Shown here: one piece after another, positions 1 to 11,369 of the stretch
Layout: every line of letters begins with the position of its first letter
How positions within the stretch are numbered: position 1 is the stretch's first letter
The notes under the pieces: model-generated
What the model was told of the DNA's origin: nothing
What the model saw: only the letters and a program-made list of their open reading frames with translations
The model's database searches: none
Position numbers and translations under genes: made by a program
Assembly (NCBI RefSeq): GCF_012273895.1
Contig: NC_052107.1
Location: 310,001 to 374,000, forward strand
Length of the DNA: 64,000 nucleotides
Reading direction: 5' to 3'
Origin: Zerene cesonia
Taxonomy: Eukaryota > Arthropoda > Insecta > Lepidoptera > Pieridae

Positions 1-100
1 AACCCGCACTTGGCCAGCTTGGTGGATTATGGCCGGAACCCTCATAGGAGGCCTGTGTCCCAGCAGTGGGAATATATATGGGCTGACGATGATGATGTTT
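1..100 (+). repeat. SINE, GAT-tail family, 3' part (cut by window start)
   Basis: The sequence matches the 3' body of the SINEs at 8868 and 38562 (CACTTGGCCAG, GTGGATTATGGCC, CATAGGAGGCCTGTGTCCCA) and ends in ATATATGGGCTGACGATGATGATG. The tRNA-like head would lie left of the window. The GAT-repeat tail instead of poly(A) is typical of a very common lepidopteran SINE group. Confidence 0.85.
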
Positions 101-498
101 TAATTCTTAAATAATTCATTAATTCTGTAAGCATTTACGTGTGCTTGAGTTATTATTTAATAAACTTAGCCTTGCCTATACGATTTTACAGATAGTGTTT
201 TTGTGAGGTTGTAATTTGCAAGTATTGAGTAGAGTCCATCTTCAGTTTGTTTTCTTTCTTTTTCACCGATAGTGCCAGTCTAGAAAACTATTCGTCTGTA
301 TCCAGTTTTAATAAACCCCTTTACATAAACAGTCATATAGATATATTAGAGACTGATGTAGACTGATGTAAGCTGAAGCTTTCCTGGTAAAGGTCAAGTA
401 ATTAAACACTATATTTGAACTATTTTTTTGTATTAACAAATCACGATTCCATCTTGAATAAATAGACAGATGGACCTGTATGCCATAGGTCCATCTAT
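101..498. other. Non-coding, nothing recognised
   Basis: AT-rich sequence with no conserved reading frame or repeat hallmark. A short direct repeat (GAGACTGATGTA, then GACTGATGTA) occurs near 348-370. Confidence 0.4.
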
Positions 499-770
499 AT
501 CGAGCACGTTTCAGCACGAAATGGGTCAGCTCTCACCGGGGAAGTACCACACCCCCACAGAAGACCTGCGTAAACACGAAAAATCGTTTGACGAGTGAGG
601 GAGACACATGCCCATATCCTTTTCCTTACCTTTCCTAATCCTTTCCCCTATTCCTCTCGTCAATCCTGCAAGGGATTACCTTTCCAATATGAAGTCGGCA
701 ATCCGTAGAACCTGCAACTGACCTTACGCCTCTCTAAAGGTTACGATGTCATAATAAATAACCTATTACC
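499..770 (+). repeat. SINE-like repeat, CGAGCACG family
   Basis: The start (CGAGCACGTTTCAGCACGAA, then TGGGTCAGCTC) matches the start of the repeat at 13785, and both continue with a related CACC...CCGGCGT-like body and a GTGAGGGAG segment. This copy runs on through a pyrimidine-rich stretch (TCCTTTTCCTTACCTTTCC) and TTACGCCTCTCTAAAGG. It is a known kind of interspersed lepidopteran repeat; whether it is a SINE or a LINE tail cannot be decided here. Confidence 0.6.
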
Positions 771-2990
771 AGCAATTCCCACGTATCCCATAATCCAAAA
801 CTTGACAGTGCACCGAGTTGCGCGTGCGTCGGTCATTCACTCCGTCAATTAGTTAGAGTACGCCTCAAGTGCCTGTCATGAGGTCTATCTCTCGAATTCA
901 TTTAAACGTGTACTCAATTCTACTTGCCTTCTTCGGTGACTGAGTTATTTTATGAGCTTTCACACGATATTCATTATTATTGGTCTCGTGTTAAGCAGCT
1001 AACGAAAAAGTGCTTGCTACTTTGTAGAGTACACTTTGGAGGTGCTTTTAGATATTGAGGTATCTGATTTCAACCGACTTCAGAAAAGGATTAGGTTAGC
1101 AATTGGACAGTGTTTCTTCTGGGTTTGTTATTTACGAATTTTCGACGGGGTGAACTGGTTTTGATGATTCTTTTTTTATTTGAATGCTGCCTCCCGTGCC
1201 TCTTGTGTGCTCGCATTTAAATTTATCTAGTTCTACCAATTTAAGTACGATTTTCTGTTGCATTCTGATTTAACTTATCAGATTATGTCAGCTACTATTA
1301 TATGAATAAGCGGCGACAAACTCATAATATCACCACTAATCTAGTCACTCAACTACTTTTATTCCTGAAATCTGGATAACATTCACACGAATAACTACGT
1401 ACATACAAAATTAGATATTTATGCACAAACCAGATTTCATATTTAAATACCTTTGACATCACTGTAATTAACTGTAAAAGTTATTACAAACGATAAACGA
1501 AGCATTATTTCAATTTCTTCCCTTCACAGTTTCACAGGAGCGGAGCTCAAAGCGGATTTCATTGCATGTAACGTAATTAAAAAGTATGCGTTACGCCAAT
1601 AAGAGTGTGTGCGCGACACATGCGGCCCGTTCACACGATGTACCTAGCGGTCATTGCCACAGATTATATCACAGAACTGTCTATTTGCTCAAACAACTCT
1701 TAGTGGAATAAGTCAATCGGGAATTTAGCGCCTTTTTTGTTTAAGTGGGGAAATCTTGCCTTAGATACCGACGGCCTTCTGGCAGTTTATAATTAAGGGC
1801 ATAGGATCAGACTTGGAAACTGCTTGAATAAACAGTAATTCTATTGTTTTCTATTTTGATTGGACAATGCGGCGAGTTGTACATGTTTATATATATACAC
1901 TTTCTATATAAATTTTTCTAATAAAGAACAAGTAGATTCCGCTGACTGATTTCATTTAGATTCCTGGAATGACAGATTTTTATTAGTGTACTAAAGGACG
2001 AAAATTAATATTTCCCTAACGAAAATCTACAGCATCCTGTTAAAGGTAAGTCACTGATTTTTTTATTTTGAAAACAGTGTCATTTTCTTAGATAAATTAC
2101 AAATTTTACTCCACAACAACAATTCCAAACCATGATTTAATGTTGCTCTTTTATATATTATATCAGTGATATTATACGAGCGATCCATACTTAATATAAA
2201 TTGATACAAAATTTAGCTATTTATAACAAAATACGAGTACATATTATATTAACCCTTACAAACATAATACTGTTACTCTTTCGACATGAAGAAACCAAAC
2301 AAACACTTTTGCAGTTATAAAATGAATAAGGATACCCTTCAGAACATGCACTACTCTTTGTCACGACCGCGGATCGAGGTCGCATCTGCGCCTGTGATTC
2401 ACATAACATCGCTAGCAGCCCCGCTAGGTGTTGGAAACTAATCTTATACACATCTGTTTCTTTAATCACACGTCAGCTTTTTCTATCACATGTATATCGT
2501 TGTATAACGTGTAATATGTTAAGATAATAATTATCACTTTCTCACGTGAGTTTTTTTTTTAAAAGTTGTTTTCCTTTAAATATTACACTAAAATCGGTTC
2601 AAAATTTTCATACATTGAAAATTTTTAGTTTTCACAACAATTGTTCGTGTTGGATAACAAGATTCATGATTCTACACCACGTGCTTTTACACTATTGGTC
2701 TTACTAATAAACATTTATGCATTCTGTATAGCAGCGTTACAGCATAATCGCTACTAATAAACGATGTATAGGGATTTTATACGCCCGTTATAACAGTTGC
2801 ATAAGTGTATGGCATTTTATAAAATCCTTATTCAGCCGGTTGACCTTGTTTAGAGTGTATAGAATGTACAAATTGTAACTGATTTTCAGCCCTGGTTGAT
2901 GGTTATAGCGTCTCGGTAAGTATCCTGTGACAAAAATTATCAAAAACAAATGTGGATTAATCTTGGACATAGCTTACATCACTACATAAT
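771..2990. other. Non-coding, unique-looking
   Basis: No exon is recognised. The segment 790-900 is richer in CpG (GTTGCGCGTGCGTCGGTCAT) than its surroundings and could be a regulatory stretch or untranslated exon, but no splice pattern or frame supports this. The rest is AT-rich. Short open frames at 2221-2469 and 2788-2970 (-) have no recognisable protein character. Confidence 0.35.
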
Positions 2991-2994
2991 ATAA

Positions 2995-3176
2995 AACAAA
3001 GTCGCTATCCGCCGCCTGTGTATCTGTATGCATAGATTTTTAAAATTACGCAACAGATTTTGATGTTTTTTTTTTATAGGTAGAGTGATTTAAGTGGAAG
3101 GTTTATGTGTATAAAGCAATAATAACATCCATTAAATACTGTTAGTCCTCAGGTTTACGCGTGTAAAGCCACGGGC
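2995..3176 (+). mobile_element. Helitron-like remnant, GCTTAGATCTTTAAAATT subfamily
   Basis: It reads AAAGTCGCTATCCGCCGCC, CTGTATGCATAGATTTTTAA, ACGCAACAGATTTTGATG and GTAGAGTGATTTAAG, then GTGTAAAGCCACGGGCATGG. This is the diverged 5'-to-3' order seen in the better copy at 61902-62078. The CTAG end is lost. Confidence 0.6.
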
Positions 3177-3252
3177 ATGGTAGTAATTCTATACAACCAT
3201 ACATGCAAATCTATTCTTCCAGTTTGTGCATATCAAATGCCCACAACCTTGA

Positions 3253-3405
3253 ACGCATTGTTTGAAGAGAATTGGTAAAACGCTAATCTGGATACAACCG
3301 TATTCAGGCTATTTTTGGCCCAACGTCGCCGTGGTCGGTGACATCACGGACAAGGCGACGCTGTGTGACGGCGCCGGCGTGACAGCCCTGTGCAATTTTA
3401 ATTAG
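3253..3405 (+). other. CpG-rich segment with a 50-codon open frame
   Basis: A GC- and CpG-rich block in an AT-rich setting. It contains an inverted repeat (CGTCGCC at 3324-3330, GGCGACG at 3354-3360). One frame is open from 3253 to the TAG at 3403 and reads ...NVAVVGDITDKATLCDGAGV... near its end, without an ATG in the open part. I do not recognise the peptide. It may be a short exon end, a regulatory island or chance. Confidence 0.2.
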
Positions 3406-3559
3406 TCATTTCGGTGTTTTGCGCAGTTATGTGTTGTGTAGGTGTCCTTAGTTTTGAATAGTGGTGGCTTACATTTGAGTTACTTTTAATATGGTACTTT
3501 AGGGACCGCGGGACGGTCGCGTGATTTTCATGATAGTGTAAAGATATAAATCTATTTGT

Positions 3560-3757
3560 GATATATCAGACTTATGTTATAAATGTTTGTTTGTATGTTT
3601 GTCCGTCAATCACGCTGAAACAACTGAACGGATTTTCATGAAATTTGGTATATAGACAGGGTATGAGCTGACTGGGGTGATTGGATAATTTTTATCCCGA
3701 TTAGGTTCTTTAAGGATAAAACAGGAATCTTGATATCCGGGCCGAGCCGGGATGAAT
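3560..3757 (+). mobile_element. Helitron-like remnant, CCGTCAATCACGC subfamily
   Basis: The sequence has TTATAAATGTTTGTTTGTATG, CCGTCAATCACGCTGAAAC, GAACGGATTTTCATGAAATT and TTTATCCCGATTAGG, ending in a GC-rich GGGCCGAGCCGGG stretch. Order and motifs match 6304-6547 (+) and 63710-63902 (-). Confidence 0.65.
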
Positions 3758-3792
3758 TTAGTATTGTGTTATATATATATACATGTACAATC

Positions 3793-3983
3793 TCTATATC
3801 TATATATATAAAATTCTCGTGTCACAGTTTTCGTTGCCATACTCCTCCGAAACGGCTTGACCGATTCCTCTGAAATTTGGTAAGCATATTGGATAGGTCT
3901 GAGAATCGGCCAACATCTATTTTTTATCCCGATATTCCTACGGGATACGGACTTACGCGGGTGAAACCGCGGGGCGAAGCTAG
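3793..3983 (+). mobile_element. Helitron-like element, mosaic copy (first of tandem pair)
   Basis: It starts TCTATATATATAAAATTCTC and carries CATACTCCTCCGAAACGGCT, like the CCTCCGAAACGG subfamily. Its 3' half (TATTCCTACGGGATACGGAC, GTGAAACCGCGGGGCGAAGC) belongs to a different subfamily, seen at 29294-29493. It ends in a hairpin and CTAG at 3980-3983, and the next element begins at once. There is no coding capacity, so it is a nonautonomous copy. Confidence 0.75.
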
Positions 3984-4161
3984 TATATATATAAAATTCT
4001 CGTGTCACAATGTTAGTCTCTATACTCCTCCGAAACGGCTTGACCGATTCCTCTGAAATTTGGTAAGCATATTGGGTTGGTCTGAGAATCGGCTAACATC
4101 TATTTTTCATACCACTAAACGATAAGAGTAAGGCAGAACAGCGTTTGCCGGGTGCAGCTAG
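3984..4161 (+). mobile_element. Helitron-like element, CCTCCGAAACGG subfamily (second of tandem pair)
   Basis: It follows the first copy head to tail and shares ATATATAAAATTCTCGTGTC and the CTCCTCCGAAACGGCTTGAC body. It keeps this subfamily's own 3' end (CATACC...GATAAGAGTAAGGC, ACAGCGTTTGCCGGG) and ends CAGCTAG at 4161. Confidence 0.75.
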
Positions 4162-4196
4162 TATATATATAGAAGTAAGTAAGTAGCATATAATAT

Positions 4197-4400
4197 ATGC
4201 AGTATACATACGTTGCACTGAACGACTTTCTTTATGTACCTTACCAGACGTATACATTCTTTTTGTATTATGGGACTCGAACCCAGAACCTCATTATCTA
4301 CGATCTTAACAACAGTACCAATAAGGTCATGGTGATCCTGGCGAAGAATTTCGCCCTGTGTGTATTTCCATTCCGTACTTCAAATTGGTTTTTTGACACG
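4197..4400 (-). repeat. tRNA-derived SINE remnant
   Basis: On the minus strand, near 4263-4285, the sequence reads GGTTCTGGGTTCGAGTCCCA, an almost perfect Pol III B box. A weak A-box-like stretch lies upstream (around 4310-4340). No second copy is present in the window, so family and ends are uncertain. A 84-codon open frame on the plus strand over this region looks like chance. Confidence 0.4.
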
Positions 4401-5591
4401 AAGTACCCACTGCCTTACACTACCCTTATACTAAACTTACACTACCCTTAACGTACCTATTTACCAACAAAACAAGAAGTTCAAATTAATTAGACACTAA
4501 TAAACATTACTGGTATTACATATTGTTGTTCTTACGATTGTAAATACCTCGAATATCTACAAACAAAACCCTACCTATATTTCTTAAAACCGCAATATGG
4601 ACTCGTGAGTAATACGCTATTTATAATATAAACAAATAACAAATGTAATTGAACGTCTTATTAATAACTTTGATAATAAATTATTACAAAAGTTAAATTC
4701 GAGGTAAAGAATTCTTTGAATCGTGACTCACGTGTTATTCAATACAGAACTATGAGTTTTCTCGTGTATATGCTTACTCATGTAACAGAAATGAGTATGC
4801 AGGTGGAAACAGTTTTTCTGCGTCAGCACCAGGTTACACCCACTAGATCTCCATCAGATAACATAGCATACATATGCAGTGAGTATTATTGCTAAATTAA
4901 ATTCATCTTAATTCGGAGACTGACTTCTGGAGACATTCGGTTTATTTATTTATATATTTTCGTACAACACTGTCTGAATTTTTTTATAAATATTTATTTT
5001 TAAAAACGCCTTTAAATTGTCAGAACGATACCAGATTTAAATAGAACCACATGGCGGGCAATCAAAAAAGTATCATAGAAATCGGTTCATCCAATAAAAC
5101 GTAATGATGTAACAAACACAAAAATACAGTCGAATTCATATCCTCCTCCTATTTTTGAAGTACTTCGAAAAAAGAAATGACAAATAATAATCGTCACTAA
5201 ATTGCAAATAATGTCGTTGAATAAGAATAACCACATGTTGAAGTCGCTTATAATGTGAATGACAAGATATATTGAATGCTATTGTTCCTAGAGCAATTTA
5301 ACAATAAAGTGTCTTGCATAGGATGCGTCCACCGCCAACGCGTGCCGGCCTGTGGGTGCCGTCATTATAATATATCATTATTAGGTGCTTTATTCATTAG
5401 AAGCTGTGCCCCACGACTCGCCTGCTACCTGGGTAAAAATTAGCCTAATCCATGTAGAATAGGTTCTATCTTTGTTCATCATATTTCTAATAAAAAAATA
5501 TATAAATCATTACAAAGTCTATCTTTACTTACTACTAATTGTCTACTTTATTTATAGTATAAATCGAATTAAATTATTTAATGCATTGTTT
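4401..5591. other. Non-coding, nothing recognised
   Basis: AT-rich unique-looking sequence with no exon, tRNA or repeat hallmark that I can support. Confidence 0.35.
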
Positions 5592-5770
5592 TACCGCCTC
5601 CTCGGTACAGTGGTTAACGTGTGAGCGAAGTACCGAGGGGCCCTGCATTGAATTCCCGGGAAATCACTAAAACAAAAAAGATGTCGGTCTGGCAGAACAC
5701 AGAAGGCTGATCACCTACTTGTGTATAAAGAAAATCCAGTGAAATAGATGTATACACTAGGGGACACGAG
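5592..5770 (+). repeat. tRNA-derived SINE, GACCGTCTCC family
   Basis: The head CCTCGGTACAGTGGTTAACG carries a Pol III A box, followed by a decayed B box. The body (TCGGTCTGGCAGAACACAGA, AGGCTGATCACCTACTTGT, AAATAGATGTAT, CACTAGGGGACACGAGAC) matches the copies at 36418 and 58982. The normal 3' end is replaced by Helitron-like sequence from about 5771. Confidence 0.8.
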
Positions 5771-5852
5771 ACTTAACCGATTGCAATGAAATTTAGTACG
5801 TAGATAGCTGGACAACTGGAATAAACAATACGGACGGACCGCGCTAAGCTAG
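5771..5852 (+). mobile_element. Helitron-like 3' fragment joined to a SINE tail
   Basis: AACCGATTGCAATGAAATTT, AGTACGTAGATAGCTGGACA and ACTGGAATAA match the middle of the element at 29294. The fragment ends GACCGCGCTAAGCTAG at 5852. The 5' half is absent; the fragment begins inside the SINE's last bases. Confidence 0.65.
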
Positions 5853-6303
5853 TCATAAGCCTATTGATGATTATTGATAGAGATTTATTAAATACATAAC
5901 ATTTTTATTATTAACGATAAAGGGTCACAAATATATGCTAAGGCCAATGGCCGATCCTAATGTTGAGTTGAGCAACTTTGGCATGTGTGTGTTTGAATTA
6001 AACTCCGAAACGTTTCGGGAGCGACCAATCAAAGTTTCAGATCTTTCTCCTTAATCAATTACGGCGTCTTGCAAGCCAAGCAGATGCCGGGTAAACGTAA
6101 CTCTGTTCGGACGCGTGGTGATCAACATTTTAATTAAGGACTTGGAAGTAATGTTATTGCTGAGTGTATAAATAATGTGGAGGTCATCAATTATTTTTTA
6201 AATATTATAAAGGTATTAATAGGAGTTGAGGTTAATTAGTCATTAATTATATCTTAAAATTATTTATCTCACTATCTAATTTTTTATTTTGTACAATCAC
6301 ACT
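5853..6303. other. Non-coding, nothing recognised
   Basis: AT-rich sequence with no repeat or exon signal. Confidence 0.35.
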
Positions 6304-6547
6304 TCACACTAATATTATAAATGTGAAAGTTTGTTTGTATGGATGTTTATCCGTCAATCACGCTGGAACTTCTGAACGGATTTTGTTGAAATTTCGTATA
6401 CAATTGGGATATGAGCTGACTTGGGTGATAAATTGGAACTTTTTATGATTAAATGCTCCCTTGGAATAAAACAGGAATACAACAGTCACTAAACCATTTT
6501 TAAATGTCCTCATACCACGCGGGCAAAGCCGCGAGTGGAATCTTGTA
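6304..6547 (+). mobile_element. Helitron-like element, CCGTCAATCACGC subfamily
   Basis: It begins TCACACTAATATTATAAATG, then GAAAGTTTGTTTGTATGGAT, CCGTCAATCACGCTGGAAC and TTCTGAACGGATTTTG. The end ACGCGGGCAAAGCCGCGAG is the GC hairpin expected before the terminal CTAG, which is mutated here. Confidence 0.75.
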
Positions 6548-8184
6548 TTCCATAATTAAGAATCACCTTGGTATAAAACATGTGCAATTAAAAACGATAT
6601 TGCAGACACAAAAGTAAAACAGTCGTCCAATACACATTTAAAATATTTCTAATCACATGACTATATATGAAGCGAGTCAAAGTCCAAATACAAGCGACCC
6701 CACACAATGTGCCCCACCCCAGTGCAGCGCAAGGTGCCTCGTCTGCGACCGCTCGGCCGTGGCTAACGCCAACTATTCACCAGATTAATTAAATTCTGAG
6801 CTCTCAACTTGAACCGTTACGTTAACTTAACCTGCCCGAGAATTACTTACAGGAATTACTCGGGTCTTAGATAGTTTGCGTTTGATTAAGCTGATTGCTC
6901 CGCTTATTGAATGTGTAAGCAATAGTTTAGATCTGTAATATGTTAGTTAGGAAAGTTTTTAAAGCGTTGCAAAGTGCTGATGTCGATGAGGAATGAGGAC
7001 TTGTTATCCTGTTATCTATGGCCAAATATTTTGTATAGTATAGCATTATATAGATAGTTTTGTATAGTGATAGTATGGAGCCAGAATGTAGGCCTAATTC
7101 GATAGAATATCATTAAAAAGTAGATTTAGAAGTTGATTGTGTTCTGACTGTGTTCGTGACATCGTATGTGCTAAAAAATGTTTTCTTAATCTGCGATATT
7201 CGTTATGTGACGTATTATTACACACATATATTACGCACACATATACGTAGTATATGTGTTACATACACACACATGTAATTAATAAACGATGATTGATTTC
7301 AGAAACAGACAAATAAATATTAATTAGATTATTTGTAAAGGTTAACAACGTTCTTGTGACTCTCGTTACAACTCAGATTATAAAGACATAGAGTTTAGCA
7401 TAAAACCAATCTAAATACAGCATCGTCAGCTAAGTTTGGGCAAACACACGGATAGTTGCTCCGCCGCAGCCGAGCGGACTCCAACTTCCACTTCTGATCT
7501 ATTTGCGTTGCGAACAGCTAATCCGAACTGTGCCAATATAGTGACATGCTTTGCATTCTTTATTAGCCTGAAGTAGGGACATTTACCTTACATTTGATCG
7601 ATATTCAAGAAATTATTGCAGACTTGGATATGAGGAATTAGGCGGCTTGCAGCAAAGAATCTATATTTAATTTTAACTTAAAAATTAAAACCTTATAAAA
7701 CATCTAGTATGTTTAGTATATATAAGAAAAAAGAAGTTAGTTATGCTTATAAGTCTTATTCGGAAACAATTTTCTTTCTAAACATTATTTGCGTATTAAC
7801 TTTATACTTGTGAATGTACTGATTATGGTTTTTTTTTATTTATCATGGGATGATGCTCTCATGAATACACGTAATGGCTTAAAACTTTTGCAGAAGGAAA
7901 ACCAAATAAGTCACATAAAAATGAAGCCGCAGAATCGTAAATAGATTTAATATATAACTACATATTTTAAACTATTTGCTGCAATGTGGAACAATATAAC
8001 GCTGAAACTATTTATTCAATACCTTTATCTTATATTATAAAATATAGATAGTTAACACGACACTTGGTTTTCGTCTTCTAGTTGAAGGGCCGGGGGTCAA
8101 GTTTAGGAAAATCCCAAGGCTTAAACACCTCGTAGTATTCCCCCGAAGCGCCCCCTGTATCGTTGGTTTTACTTTCTATAATTT
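6548..8184. other. Non-coding, unique-looking
   Basis: No gene recognised. Segments 6690-6860 and 7425-7520 are richer in GC and CpG than their surroundings and could be conserved non-coding DNA. A run of alternating CA/TA motifs (ACACACATA) lies at 7210-7275. Confidence 0.35.
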
Positions 8185-8555
8185 GTATACAGGGTGCTCC
8201 TGAAATACTTTGTCAACCAATGACCCAAAAGCGAAGGAGATTCTCATTTTGACTGTATTTTTTGGGTTTACTACTCGATAACTGTGTGGCTTTTCAACCG
8301 ATTGGTTCTTTATGTGTTTGACAGATAATTGTTGTCATTTAATTACATATTAAATTAAATATGCTAACGTAAATACTGGGTGTCAAGGACAAAAAAAAGA
8401 CAATGTTGTATGTAATTTTTTACATAACAAGTCAACAAAATAGGCGATGAATTCCCTTTAAACTATTTTTAGAATTTAACATTTCTTGTGATTTGTTTAT
8501 GTTAGATAATTTTAAACTTATAACAACATTAATCAAAAAGCGACACCCTGTATAC
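8185..8555. mobile_element. MITE-like element with 12-bp perfect terminal inverted repeats
   Basis: GTATACAGGGTG at 8185-8196 is exactly inverted as CACCCTGTATAC at 8544-8555. Between them lie about 350 bp of AT-rich DNA without coding potential. Short inverted ends with a CAGGGTG core next to TA are seen in several insect cut-and-paste transposon groups. TA could be the target duplication, which would suggest a Tc1/mariner-type parent, but this is inference. Confidence 0.6.
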
Positions 8556-8867
8556 GATCCAACAATCAAGAAAGGGGGTTACTTGAAAGTTTAAGCAAAT
8601 AACCGTCCCCCCGAGGTCCGAGCGACAACAATTTCTTAATAGCCCATAACCAGGCGTACGTGCTGGCACTAATGTCGACTTAGCGCTTTATGTACACTAC
8701 GCGATACAAACATACATATATAACTGTTGGATGCTCATGTTTTGATACTAAGCTTTGTATAATGTACGGTAAAAGTGTTTTGATCTTAAGGAATATTTAC
8801 TTATGTAGGATATTTGACGAATAAAACAAGTGAATTTGAAAACAATAATTTATTTTTTAAATTCATA
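8556..8867. other. Non-coding, nothing recognised
   Basis: A GC-richer stretch at 8600-8700 (GTCCCCCCGAGGTCCGAGCG) has no frame or repeat match. Confidence 0.3.
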
Positions 8868-9149
8868 GGTGGCTCAGTGGTGAGAACTTCGCACTTTAAA
8901 TCGATAAGTCGCGGGTTCAAGATCAGGCGAGCATGCAGAAAATAAAATAATGTTATTTATCTGAGCACGTGGTTAAAATTTCCGCTCAAAACCGTGAAGG
9001 AAAACATCGTGCGGAAATTGGGCATGCCCAAGAATCAAAATCTCGATGAAATGTGACATCCGCCAAGCCGCACTTGCCCAGCCTGGTGGATTATGGCCTC
9101 ATAGGAGGCCTGTGTCCCAGCTGAGGGAAAATATATGGACTTATGATGA
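8868..9149 (+). repeat. Full-length tRNA-derived SINE, GAT-tail family
   Basis: The head GGTGGCTCAGTGGTGAGAAC is a Pol III A box region, and GCGGGTTCAAGATC is the B box. The body carries ACCGTGAAGGAAAACATCGT, GCACTTGCCCAGCCTGGTGG and CATAGGAGGCCTGTGTCCCA, and the 3' end is TTATGATGA. Structure and length match the copy at 38562-38849. Confidence 0.9.
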
Positions 9150-11369
9150 ATTTATTTCTTACAATACAATACAGACGACTTGAACAAGAGCTAATACTTC
9201 GTGAATTATCGTTTTAGCTAACCGGCGTATCTTCAAACAATTGAATTTAATGTTATTTACTGTATAAAACTTTCAATGAAAAATACATCATCATATCTAG
9301 ATCTAATGAAGAAAATAAACCATAGGAAATATAAATATGTTTATTATATTACGTTTAACGAATCAGGTTCTGAAAAGTCACTGTTCAAATAAGAAAATAA
9401 TAGGACATATTGCAATACATTAAGCTATTAGTGACCGAATACATAACAATCAATTTATCATAAGTATACGTATGAATTAAACATCCCTCTTCCCTAAGAG
9501 CCTATGACGTCATTCTAGAGTCACCCTCGGGCTGAGTCGGAAGCGGGCACACGATGGGATGTCACGACAGGTAGCCTGAAAAGAAATGTTTTGTTCATTA
9601 TGGGTACGATGTTGCTTTATAGGTTTTCTGGGAGTTTTTCCACTCATATTGTAAGAGGACCTTGTTTGTTTGTATGAACTGAAAAATTGGTCAGGTGCGA
9701 GTCGTACTTGAAACCTAACTAAAGGATAGTAACTACTTATAGAAATAAGCTAAAGACAGCACAGAAATAGCAACAAACGTTGGACATTCAATTTATGACT
9801 CTGCCATCCTGTGCGTATGTCTATGCCAATTACTCATGAGATACAGCCTGGTTTCAGACGGACAGACAGACACAAATACGGACAGTGAGGTCTTAGTAGT
9901 AGGATCCCGTTTCCCTGTTTGGGTGAAGAACCGTAAAAATGTGAAACAATTTATTAGTGATATCGAAAGTTATTATTTTGAGTGATATATTTGTTTTTCT
10001 TTTTCTCTCGGGAAAATCCCTAGTAGACGGTATATAGAAAATCAAATTATCTATAATATAAATTAGTTTATACCGAATTACACATTTCCTTTTTTTAAGT
10101 TTTTATTTTTTCCACACAAATAAATGATCAAAACTAGCACATAAATCAATTTATTCTGTTTCTATACAAACTGATTATTTTAAATTTTGTATCTTTACAA
10201 ACTGATTATTTTAAACTAATCATATTGATAATAAATATCAAGAAAGTGTCTCATTGAAACCAAAAAGCGTCCGTTAAATAGTTCCCCCCCACTGACTTTC
10301 CACTGCTAAATGAATTTCACATACCAACATAGCAGCCTTTAATCCGCGCTCAAGTGTGAATTTGACTAACAAATGCACACACGAAGATGCCCGCTGGCGA
10401 TCCTTAATTGCTGTCCCCGAAAACTGCTCTTAGATGATTTCCTTTGCGAGAGTACGACATGGTAGGCTGGAGAGGTCTTGCGTCTGGAACAATGCATTGT
10501 GGACTTTATGGTGTGGCGATAGAGTGTGTTGGTGTGTATAACAGTGGTTGTTTAGGTGCTTCACACACGAGCGAGTGAAAATTTTCAAATTTGGAACATT
10601 TGTCGCATTGCAACAAGCTATAATAGCTAAAAAAGACAAAATTATAGCTGAAAACGGTAAAAAGTAAACCTCAACAAAATTGGTTAACTTTATACAATTT
10701 GGATTAATGTTAAGATAATAAATAAGTATGTTATACCGTAAATACACGTATACATTATACATTTATCTAGTTATTCAATAGTTATTGTGTGATGGTATGA
10801 CGATGAGCATCTGATGGAACTGAACTGAGTGTCAGAAATTTTATTCCAATTCTTCAACTACCCGTATGAACTCGAGTTAATTTGGTTCATATAATACATT
10901 ATTAATTAACGACTCCACTCAAATTATTTACGTATCTCTCTGCGCAAAATTAACATCAATTAATTGATCTTTCGCGACGTGATACAAGGACAAACATTTT
11001 CATCACATTGACGCATCCAAATAAGGGTTGAAGCGTTTCACACGCCACAAAGGAGCAGCCTAACATAGTAATTAGTCCGGGGAGAGCAGGTCAAAGGGCC
11101 GGAAGCTGACCGCGCGGCGGGCGCACTTCCTAGCGTCAGTCCAACGTCTTGTCGGACCCACGTTTGCCAGAGTACGGCCTGTTTTTGACTTTGTCTTTCT
11201 GGGTTATTTGCTTGTGAGGAGCTGAACGATAAAGGGGCAGGTTTTCCATGGATGATACTGTTTGTCGTTTTTATATTGGAACGAAGTGAAATCTGGCTTT
11301 GACATTATGTGTTTGACGATTTGTATCTGGTCTAATAAATCGTAATATGAAGTATGTATATCGATATCA
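9150..11369. other. Non-coding, unique-looking
   Basis: No supported gene. The 110-codon open frame at 10430-10762 (-) is AT-driven and unlike any family I know. A tandem duplication of about 39 bp (CAAACTGATTATTTTAAA twice) sits at 10165-10217. Block 11070-11200 is CpG-rich and holds AGGTCAAAGGGCC at 11088-11100, which resembles a DR1 nuclear-receptor site. Confidence 0.35.

Noticed and set aside
8868..9160. Possible target duplication (AATTTATTT on both sides of the SINE)
   Set aside because: The left copy does not abut the SINE head and the sequence is low-complexity, so chance is likely.
10430..10762. 110-codon minus-strand frame
   Set aside because: No domain, low-complexity AT-rich codons and no supporting gene structure.
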